From assembly GCA_014240055.1 (NCBI GenBank), contig JAAZXP010000048.1, forward strand, positions 1 through 7,415: a stretch of 7,415 nt of DNA. Reading direction: 5' to 3'. The notes under the pieces were generated by a model. It was not told the origin of the DNA. It did not search any database and was given only the letters and a program-made list of their open reading frames with translations. Of this stretch, positions 1-4,974 are shown piece after piece. The stretch is from Methanobacteriota archaeon. Its GTDB lineage: Archaea; Thermoplasmatota; Poseidoniia; MGIII; CG-Epi1. Numbering within the stretch: the stretch's first letter is position 1; every line of letters begins with the position of its first letter. The translations under genes and the position numbers were made by a program.

Positions 1-333
1 TAATAAATCGTTATAAGTATAAGTTTTATTTTCACTTGAATCATTCCCTTCCCAGATTAATGCAGGTTTATCTCCATATCCTCCATCTACATGTCTATCA
101 ATGCAATTATAGCTAGCATTTAGTTTTGCACCCTCAAACCATTTTACTTCAGCTTTATTGAAATTCCATTCCCATGTTTTGTCCCATTTTTTGAACCAAG
201 AGATTCTCTCAGCCTGTTCAGCCCAAAATTCTTCAGGTTTATCAATGGAGTGTTTGTACTTTTTTTTATATTCTTCAATACTGCCAATATGAGCATTAGA
301 TTTTGCAGTATCGTCTGGATTGAATATTTTCAT
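1..333 (-). CDS. acs: Acetyl-CoA synthetase (AMP-forming), N-terminal part
   Basis: Acetyl-CoA synthetase converts acetate, ATP and CoA to acetyl-CoA, AMP and pyrophosphate in the cytoplasm. Only the first 111 residues are in the window, out of roughly 630-660 usual for the family, so the AMP-binding core is outside. What is visible is the conserved N-terminal cap: FNP at residues 4-6, an EEY...Y..S segment at 20-29, PEEFWAEQA at 33-41, the W-rich stretch at 46-56, then WFEGAKLNASYNCIDRHV at 65-82 and PALIWEGN at 90-97. The KLN.SYNC.DRH block is characteristic of Acs and the closely related propionyl-CoA synthetases. The reading frame is open to the left edge. The ATG at 331-333 gives the expected N-terminus, and no further in-frame ATG is seen just upstream. 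It is divergent from nmd3. The choice between acetate and propionate as substrate cannot be made from this fragment. Confidence 0.93.
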   Translation of the reverse strand, partial: MKIFNPDDTAKSNAHIGSIEEYKKKYKHSIDKPEEFWAEQAERISWFKKWDKTWEWNFNKAEVKWFEGAKLNASYNCIDRHVDGGYGDKPALIWEGNDSSENKTYTYNDLL

Positions 334-360
334 ATGACTAATATCATAATGGGATGACGA

Positions 361-369
361 ACTAAAAGC
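361..369 (-). promoter_or_regulatory. Possible TATA box of acs
   Basis: On the minus strand this reads AGCTTTTAGTT, a weak A/T-rich archaeal TATA-like element centred about 32 bases before the acs ATG. No Shine-Dalgarno sequence lies between it and the start, so a leaderless or nearly leaderless transcript is plausible. The alternative is the T/A-rich stretch at 386-397, which would leave a leader of about 30 bases. The call rests on position and composition only. Confidence 0.3.
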
Positions 370-390
370 TTTCTAGATTAATGTGTTTTT

Positions 391-406
391 TTTAAAAGCA
401 TAAATC
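391..406 (+). promoter_or_regulatory. Possible TATA region of nmd3
   Basis: TTTAAAAGCATAAATC at these positions holds two TATA-like cores, TTTAAAAG and CATAAATC. The second is centred about 30 bases before the GTG start of nmd3, close to the usual archaeal TATA-to-transcription-start distance, which would give a leaderless mRNA. The whole 334-432 interval has no gene and no clear hairpin. It appears to be just the divergent acs/nmd3 promoter region. Confidence 0.35.
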
Positions 407-432
407 ACAAAATACCCAATCCTTAGACCTCT

Positions 433-1431
433 GTGAGAGTATGCCTGAAATGTGGAGTTGAAACGCCGTTAACTGATCAGCTTTGCGATAGCTGTTTTCG
501 CCAAAATTTTGAGCTTTCAAATATTTCACCCTCAGTAAATATGGTGTGTTGTAAAGCCTGCTATTCATTAAAAGTACCAGGTACCTGGCTTGAGTTTAGT
601 GACTTAGAATCCTCTGTTTCTCATTTTGTTAGAGAATCGATAGATTGGAATTCAGAGATAGGAATCCCATCTTCCAGTTTAGTTCTTAATCAGTTAGATC
701 CTCAAAAATTTAGAATAAATATAGGTTGTGAAGGTAAATACAAAGGACTTCAGTTAGACACTGAGCTAAAAACTGAAGTTCAAATAAAATTCCAAGTTTG
801 TCAAACTTGCTCTAGGTTAGCAGGAGGTTATTACGAGGCAATTTTGCAAGTCCGAACAAAGCGCAAAAAGATTTTGAATACTGCCGTAGAAATAATATAT
901 GATCAAATTGAATCTGGCCCATCAGAGTTTTTTACAACTGAGTCCGGTCCAGTTAGAGGTGGTTATGATTTTCAACTGTCTTCCACAGATAAAGCTCGAA
1001 GTATTTCTCGTGATTTAATGATTAAATTGGGCGGCCATGTTACGGAAACAAACACACTAGTTGGCCGCAAAGACGGTCGTGATTTGTTAAGACATACCTT
1101 TGGCGTACGTTTACCAAGTATCGGCGTAAGTGATTATTTATTTTTAGATGATAAAATATGGAAAGTATTACGTATTGATAGGCGACGAACAAAATTAATC
1201 ATGCTTTCAGCCCCCTTCCGTCAGAAGATGGTCGAGGTCGACACGTTGAGAAATGTACCTTTACTTGATTCTCCTGAGGAAGTTCAGGTAATAAGTCACC
1301 GAGATTCTGAATATCTTCTTTTAGATCCATTCACATTACAAACTGTAGAAGCAATATCGCCTAAAGATTGGAAAGGAGACAATGTTTTGGCACTCAGATA
1401 TGGAGTAGAGACTTATTTTATTTGGGATTAA
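433..1431 (+). CDS. nmd3: NMD3 family protein (large-subunit ribosome assembly / export adaptor homologue)
   Basis: In eukaryotes NMD3 binds the 60S subunit and carries it out of the nucleus. Archaea have no nucleus, so a role in late large-subunit maturation is the usual inference. Two zinc sites are visible: C4-x2-C7 with C18-x2-C21, and C40-x2-C43 with C123-x2-C126. The second leads into the family signature C..C....GGYYEAILQVR (residues 123-141). The C-terminal part, about residues 185-325, matches the rest of the family: SISRDLMIKLGG, then GVRLPSIGVSDYLFLDD, which resembles the small beta-barrel region of NMD3. The length of 332 residues is near normal for archaeal NMD3. The GTG at 433 is the only credible start: an in-frame TAG lies at 424-426, and the first zinc ligand is residue 4. 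No Shine-Dalgarno sequence precedes it. The end interlocks with the convergent purF stop. Confidence 0.93.
   Translation: MRVCLKCGVETPLTDQLCDSCFRQNFELSNISPSVNMVCCKACYSLKVPGTWLEFSDLESSVSHFVRESIDWNSEIGIPSSSLVLNQLDPQKFRINIGCEGKYKGLQLDTELKTEVQIKFQVCQTCSRLAGGYYEAILQVRTKRKKILNTAVEIIYDQIESGPSEFFTTESGPVRGGYDFQLSSTDKARSISRDLMIKLGGHVTETNTLVGRKDGRDLLRHTFGVRLPSIGVSDYLFLDDKIWKVLRIDRRRTKLIMLSAPFRQKMVEVDTLRNVPLLDSPEEVQVISHRDSEYLLLDPFTLQTVEAISPKDWKGDNVLALRYGVETYFIWD
1428..1431. other. Interlocked convergent stop codons
   Basis: The palindrome TTAA at these four bases supplies TAA on the plus strand (nmd3, 1429-1431) and TAA on the minus strand (purF, 1428-1430). The two genes therefore overlap by four bases with no spacer, so each transcript must terminate inside the other gene. 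Confidence 0.9.
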
Positions 1432-2831
1432 ATTTCAAAATCTTCTAAAGTAGCTTGACCGCGTTGTCTTTCACCTTCAATAGGTAAGGGATAGTTTTCA
1501 GTGATACACCCTAGACAAAGATCTTTTTCCTTTTTTCCAATACTTTCCACTAACCCAGGTATAGAGACATATGCTACTGAATCAGCCCCAATTTCATTTT
1601 TTATTTCTTCTATAGTTCTATTTGGAGCAATAAATTCTTCTCTACTAGGCATATCAATTCCTAAAAAGCAAGGTGAGATGATAGGCGGACATCCAATTCT
1701 GAGGTGGACTTCTGTAGCTCCAGCCTCTCTCACTCTCTGTACAATTTTTCTAGAAGTATTTCCTCTAACAATTGAATCGTCTACCAATACTACTCTTTTA
1801 CCTTCAACAAGTTCTTTTACAGGGTTTAATTTTTCACTAATTGTAGCCTTTCTTTCTTCGTTACCTGGTTGTATAAATGATCGATGTACGTATCTATTTT
1901 TGATTAGTCCTTCTCGATAAACAATATTAGATGCTTCCGAGAATCCAAGGGCGCAGGCAATACCTGAATCAGGTACAGGAACTATAATGTCGGCATCTAA
2001 GGGGGCTTCTTCCCATAGTTTATGGCCAATGCGTTGCCTAACTGAATAGGTTAAAACACCGTCAATTTTTGCATCAGGTCTTGCAAAATAAACATATTCA
2101 AACATACAAAATGCTTTATCTTCAGATTTAGTAATTGAGTGTGAGTTTATTCCCTTAGAATTAATGCTAATTATTTCTCCAGGTTCGACATCTCGAATAA
2201 CATTTCCTCCCATGATCTCGATAGCAGAACTTTCTGAGGCTACAACAAACCCTCCTTCAATTTGCCCGACACACAATGGCTTTATTCCTAGCGGATCTCG
2301 AAATGCTAAAACTTCAGTATTATGCAATAAAACGATTGAATAGCTGCCAACAAGATTTTCCATTGTCAATTGAATTGATTTTGTTATACTGTGGCTTTTA
2401 GATAAATAATTAGCAATCATACGGACTATGATTTCAGAGTCAGTGTCAGACATAAACGCCCAGCCTGCATTTTCTTTTTCGTGCCTTAGTTTGTCTTGAT
2501 TGGCAATATTTCCATTGTGACCTATGCTTAATTCTCCAGAGATTGTCGAAACGGTCATTGGTTGGGCATTTTTCACTGAAGATCCGCCAGCCGTAGAATA
2601 TCTTACATGACCAATTCCAATGGTTCCATTATCAAATTCAGGGCCGAATTCATTTAATGCTTCACTAACGAGTCCCATTCCTTTTTGAGTGATATGTTCA
2701 TTATCTGAAATTGTAATTCCAGCAGATTCTTGCCCACGGTGCTGTAAAGCTCTTAATCCTACTTGTAATAAATTCAGTACAGGAAATTCATTTACAATAC
2801 CTAAAACTCCACATGCCTCCTTAAGTGGCAT
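1428..2831 (-). CDS. purF: Amidophosphoribosyltransferase (glutamine PRPP amidotransferase)
   Basis: PurF catalyses the first committed step of purine synthesis, making 5-phosphoribosylamine from PRPP and glutamine. The 467 residues give the full family length. The N-terminal Ntn glutaminase domain (to about 235) has C7 as likely nucleophile after a six-residue propeptide, as in MPLKEA-CGVLGI. It also has HRGQESAG (31-38), GHVRYST (74-80), GHNGNI (104-109) and SDTDSE (128-133). The phosphoribosyltransferase domain carries the PRPP loop VVLVDDSIVRGN (347-358). Four cysteines sit at the positions of the B. subtilis [4Fe-4S] ligands: C242 (FCMFEYVYFARPD), C388 (SPCFLGIDM), and C439 and C442 (CLGC.TE.YP). 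This is therefore the cluster-bearing, propeptide-processed type rather than the E. coli type. It is downstream of rpl37e with a one-base overlap and is presumably co-transcribed and translationally coupled. In B. subtilis the cluster makes the enzyme oxygen-sensitive; the same here is inference. Confidence 0.97.
   Translation of the reverse strand: MPLKEACGVLGIVNEFPVLNLLQVGLRALQHRGQESAGITISDNEHITQKGMGLVSEALNEFGPEFDNGTIGIGHVRYSTAGGSSVKNAQPMTVSTISGELSIGHNGNIANQDKLRHEKENAGWAFMSDTDSEIIVRMIANYLSKSHSITKSIQLTMENLVGSYSIVLLHNTEVLAFRDPLGIKPLCVGQIEGGFVVASESSAIEIMGGNVIRDVEPGEIISINSKGINSHSITKSEDKAFCMFEYVYFARPDAKIDGVLTYSVRQRIGHKLWEEAPLDADIIVPVPDSGIACALGFSEASNIVYREGLIKNRYVHRSFIQPGNEERKATISEKLNPVKELVEGKRVVLVDDSIVRGNTSRKIVQRVREAGATEVHLRIGCPPIISPCFLGIDMPSREEFIAPNRTIEEIKNEIGADSVAYVSIPGLVESIGKKEKDLCLGCITENYPLPIEGERQRGQATLEDFEI
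1524..1536 (+). terminator. Possible oligo-T terminator for nmd3 inside antisense purF
   Basis: The plus strand carries T5 at 1524-1528 and T6 at 1531-1536, about 95 bases past the nmd3 stop. Archaeal RNA polymerase can terminate at oligo-T tracts without a hairpin. The same bases encode lysines of PurF (GKKEKD), so the tract may be nothing more than coding sequence. Confidence 0.2.
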
Positions 2832-2995
2832 CAGTGTGTTTTAGCCCATTTATAGGTACGGTTTTTTGCACTTTCACCGAAACCACAAGATGCACATCGT
2901 TTCTTACGCATGTGATATGCATGTCGCCCGCACTTTCTACAAATAAGATGCGTTTGTTTTTGGCGTTTACCTTGTGCTGCAGTTCCTTTACTCAT
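2831..2995 (-). CDS. rpl37e: 50S ribosomal protein L37e
   Basis: This is a 54-residue zinc ribbon protein of the archaeal/eukaryotic large ribosomal subunit. It begins MSKGTAAQGKR, close to the normal family start. The ribbon is C19-R-K-C22 and C34-A-S-C37, in the contexts CRKCGRHAYH and CASCGFG. The typical C-terminus is AKNRTYKWAKTH. Length and every motif fit, and nothing is missing. The ATG at 2993-2995 is fixed by the conserved N-terminus. Its TGA at 2831-2833 shares one base with the purF ATG (TGATG), which argues for a two-gene operon with coupled translation. In many archaea an LSm (Sm-like) gene directly precedes rpl37e. Here only 84 bases separate it from ugd, so no LSm gene can fit. 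Confidence 0.97.
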   Translation of the reverse strand: MSKGTAAQGKRQKQTHLICRKCGRHAYHMRKKRCASCGFGESAKNRTYKWAKTH

Positions 2996-3059
2996 TTTTT
3001 AACCATGATTTCCCGAAAGCGATAACTCGGACCGTATCGGGGAGTTGTCGCACTTAGAC
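2996..3059 (-). promoter_or_regulatory. GC-rich, self-complementary leader region of rpl37e-purF
   Basis: This stretch between the predicted TATA box and the L37e start is much more GC-rich than its surroundings and can fold in competing ways on the minus strand. AACTC (3046-3042) can pair with GAGTT (3028-3024), enclosing CCG-ATA-CGG (3040-3032). Alternatively CCCGA (3041-3037) can pair with TCGGG (3016-3012), or CGATA (3039-3035) with TATCG (3024-3020). The predicted transcription start is near 3040, so the first arm may be only partly transcribed. A minimal reading frame, ATG GTT AAA AAA TGA (3006-2992), ends overlapping the rpl37e start. I recognise no riboswitch or tRNA here. Confidence 0.35.
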
Positions 3060-3086
3060 GGGTTATAAAATAACTTGTTTTAACCC
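3060..3086 (-). terminator. Bulged hairpin at the ugd stop codon
   Basis: The arms are GGGTT (3060-3064) with AACCC (3082-3086), and AAAA (3067-3070) with TTTT (3078-3081), separated by a two-base bulge and closing a seven-base loop. The ugd stop codon (3080-3082) lies in one arm and the rpl37e TATA box in the other. On the minus strand the element ends ugd transcription territory and begins the rpl37e promoter. It could aid ugd 3'-end formation or simply be an accident of A/T-rich sequence. Confidence 0.3.
3063..3070 (-). promoter_or_regulatory. TATA box of rpl37e-purF
   Basis: The minus strand reads TTTTATAA, a good match to an archaeal TATA box and the best in the window. Using the usual 26-base offset, transcription would begin near 3040, leaving a leader of about 45 bases before rpl37e. 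This leader is unlike the apparently leaderless arrangement of the other genes in the window. Confidence 0.5.
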
Positions 3087-4387
3087 AAACCGATTGCTTT
3101 GTAATCAAAACCCGTTTCCTCCATCCTCTTTTGATTGAATCCTCTTCTTCCATCAATTACTACATTTCCATTCATTTCTTCCTTAATAGTTTCGTAATTT
3201 AGTTCAGTGTATTCTTTCCATTCTGTCATTAAAATAATACAATCAGTTTCTTTGATTGCATCCATTGCAGTTTTAGCCAATTCAATATCTATAAGTTCTT
3301 TAAAATTATCCATTCCCTTTGGATCATGTCCAATAACTAGTGCCCCTTTTCCAATTAACTCATTTATGACGACTTCACTTCTAGTCTCTCTTACGTCATC
3401 TGTATCTGGTTTGAAGGCTAATCCTAGAATGGCTATTCTTTTTCCTTTAATCACACCTAATCTTTCTTCAGCCATTTTTACTACATTGAGCGGTTGTATT
3501 TCGTTAACTTCCAAAGTTGCATTAAGCATCTTTGATTCAACTTTAATATTTTTTGATGCTGCAGACAGAGCTTTCACATCCTTTGGGAAACAGGACCCTC
3601 CAAAACCAGCTCCAGCTCGTAAAAATAAGGGAGAAATTCGACTATCAGAGCCCATTCCTTCAGCTACTTCTTCAAAATCAATGCCCCACTCATTTGATAA
3701 ATTGGCCATTTCATTGACAAAAGAAATTTTAGCAGCTAAGAAAGAGTTAGAGGCATATTTGATAAATTCAGCAGTTCTAGGAATACATTTTTGCTTAGGG
3801 CAATTGTGCATTTCATATAGTTCTTCCATTTTCTTTAGTGCGATATCATCAGAAACACCCATCACAATTCTGTCAGGTTTTTGAGCATCTTTTACTGCGG
3901 ATCCTTCTCTTAAAAATTCAGGATTCATTCCGATTCCTAATTGTTCTCTCTTCCACCCACTTTTTTTCAATATAGCTGGAAGAACCGTTTCTTCAGTTGT
4001 TAACGGAACAACGGTTGATTTCACGATAATAGTATGTTCACGTTCTTCCTTAGCTCTTAAAGCTCTACCAATCGATGCTGAAGCTGATTTAATATAACTT
4101 AAATCAATACTTCCATCTTTGTTTGAAGGAGTACCTACACAAATAAAAGTTAAGTCACTTTCTCTAATACAATTTTCAATATCTGTTGAGCCTCGTAGAT
4201 TTTTGTTTTGCAATCCTGTTTTGATTAAATTTTCTAATCCCGGTTCAAAAATAGGCGAGATTCCATTATTTAAATCATTTATTTTACTTTCAATAAGATC
4301 TAAGCAGACAACTTTGTTTCCAACATCTGCCAGAGTTGCACCAGTGACTAACCCCACATATCCAGTACCCATCACAGTAATGTTCAT
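3080..4387 (-). CDS. ugd: UDP-glucose 6-dehydrogenase (UDP-glucose/GDP-mannose dehydrogenase family)
   Basis: This enzyme oxidises UDP-glucose to UDP-glucuronate with two NAD+, supplying sugar nucleotides for surface polysaccharide or protein glycosylation. The 435 residues show a complete family member. The Rossmann NAD-binding domain starts at once with MNITVMGTGYVG (G-x-G-x-x-G at 7-12) and has D30 after the second strand. FICVGTPSNKDGSID lies at 81-95, and KSTV at 123-126. NPEFLREGSAV (155-165) and the central helix EFIKYASNSFLAAKISFVNEM (K210) carry substrate-site residues. The catalytic cysteine is C266 in GFGGSCFPKD. The C-terminal domain has LGLAFKPDTDDVRE (321-334) and IDGRRGFN (411-418). 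GDP-mannose or another UDP-sugar cannot be excluded as substrate. The ATG at 4385-4387 places the GxGYVG motif normally. No Shine-Dalgarno sequence is near the start, and the shared TATA element implies a leaderless message. Confidence 0.94.
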   Translation of the reverse strand: MNITVMGTGYVGLVTGATLADVGNKVVCLDLIESKINDLNNGISPIFEPGLENLIKTGLQNKNLRGSTDIENCIRESDLTFICVGTPSNKDGSIDLSYIKSASASIGRALRAKEEREHTIIVKSTVVPLTTEETVLPAILKKSGWKREQLGIGMNPEFLREGSAVKDAQKPDRIVMGVSDDIALKKMEELYEMHNCPKQKCIPRTAEFIKYASNSFLAAKISFVNEMANLSNEWGIDFEEVAEGMGSDSRISPLFLRAGAGFGGSCFPKDVKALSAASKNIKVESKMLNATLEVNEIQPLNVVKMAEERLGVIKGKRIAILGLAFKPDTDDVRETRSEVVINELIGKGALVIGHDPKGMDNFKELIDIELAKTAMDAIKETDCIILMTEWKEYTELNYETIKEEMNGNVVIDGRRGFNQKRMEETGFDYKAIGLG

Positions 4388-4400
4388 TGTTTACGCCTTA

Positions 4401-4423
4401 GGGGAGTTACATAAAAGACCCTC
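4401..4423. promoter_or_regulatory. Shared, near-symmetric divergent promoter of ugd and the PUA gene
   Basis: The core TTACATAAAAG (4407-4417) reads CTTTTATGTAA on the other strand, so either strand offers a TATA-like box. Its midpoint, 4412, is 25 bases from the first base of the ugd ATG (4387) and 25 bases from the GTG of the PUA gene (4437). It is flanked by GGGGAG (4401-4406) and, on the minus strand, GGAGGG (4423-4418), purine-rich blocks where archaeal TFB-recognition elements sit. These blocks are about 31 bases from the starts, too far to act as Shine-Dalgarno sites. Confidence 0.5.
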
Positions 4424-4436
4424 CTATAGAAGTTTC

Positions 4437-4937
4437 GTGGTTACTAAGTTAGACCTTAAGAAACGAAGGCCAATAAACAAACGTGAAGCAAAATTATTCA
4501 ATGATAAATTAAAGGCAGCACATGATATTTCTTTTTCTTTTGAAGCTGGTAAATTTGAAAAAGCCAATTCAAAAGATTTCGATGTAATTATTCAAAATGG
4601 ATATATTATTGCGTTTTTAATAGATGATATACTTCATTTTACGGTAAGAGGCTTACTCTCTAATTTACCAGATAGCGGCTGGGTTCAGGTAGATATGGGT
4701 GCAGTTCGTTATGTTTGCAACGGCGCCAATGTGATGTCTGCAGGTATCAATGATGTTAGTTCAGAAGTGATTAAAGGCCAATATGTTTGGATACGTGAAG
4801 AAACACACCATAAACCTCTAGGAGTTGGCAAAGCCTTGTTAGATGGTAAAGATATGTTGGCATCTAAACAAGGTAAAGCAATAGAAGCACTTCATTATAT
4901 AGGAGACAAAGTTTGGGAATATGGCGAAAAAGACTAA
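4437..4937 (+). CDS. MCT-1-like PUA-domain protein
   Basis: This is a 166-residue cytoplasmic protein of the universal archaeal PUA family related to eukaryotic MCTS1/Tma20. In eukaryotes that protein works with DENR on the 40S subunit in tRNA release, recycling and re-initiation; the archaeal role is not settled. The N-terminal half (1-80) resembles the pre-PUA domain, with the basic stretch LKKRRPINKREAK at 7-19. The PUA domain spans about 83-162: VDMGAVRYVCNGANVMSAGI (85-104), an LGVGKAL strand (128-134), and ALHYIGDKVWEY (151-162), all matching the MCT-1 pattern. An ATG at 4380 is in frame but would overlap ugd and cross its promoter, and the added residues do not look like family sequence. 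The GTG at 4437 lies 25 bases after the TATA centre and gives the expected N-terminus. The surface-protein gene follows after 37 bases. Confidence 0.85.
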   Translation: MVTKLDLKKRRPINKREAKLFNDKLKAAHDISFSFEAGKFEKANSKDFDVIIQNGYIIAFLIDDILHFTVRGLLSNLPDSGWVQVDMGAVRYVCNGANVMSAGINDVSSEVIKGQYVWIREETHHKPLGVGKALLDGKDMLASKQGKAIEALHYIGDKVWEYGEKD

Positions 4938-4939
4938 AG

Positions 4940-4950
4940 TTTAATATTTT
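4940..4950 (+). promoter_or_regulatory. Possible TATA box of the surface-protein gene
   Basis: TTTAATATTTT begins just after the PUA stop codon and is centred about 28-30 bases before the ATG at 4975, the position expected for a leaderless archaeal transcript. This suggests that the surface-protein gene has its own promoter even though it lies only 37 bases behind the PUA gene. A purine patch, AAGAGGG (4957-4963), ends 11 bases before the ATG and could be a weak ribosome-binding site if the gene is read from the upstream promoter. Confidence 0.4.
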
Positions 4951-4974
4951 AGCTACAAGAGGGCATTATACGAC

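Noticed and set aside
1501..1920. Plus-strand open frame of 139 codons
   Set aside because: It lies entirely antisense to purF, whose every family motif is intact; the translation is Ser/Ile/Phe-rich with no recognisable domain.
2825..3025. Plus-strand open frame of 66 codons
   Set aside because: It is the complement of rpl37e; the minus strand encodes a complete L37e with both CxxC pairs.
2996..3079. Possible tRNA or small LSm gene between ugd and rpl37e
   Set aside because: The hairpins do not make a cloverleaf, no T-loop consensus is seen, and 84 bases is too short for an LSm protein.
3207..3884. Plus-strand open frame of 225 codons
   Set aside because: It is antisense to ugd, which is complete and strongly recognisable; the antisense protein has no motif.
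4119..4436. Upstream extension of the PUA gene, including ATG at 4119 or 4380
   Set aside because: The extension is antisense to ugd and crosses the shared promoter; the family sequence begins around the GTG at 4437.
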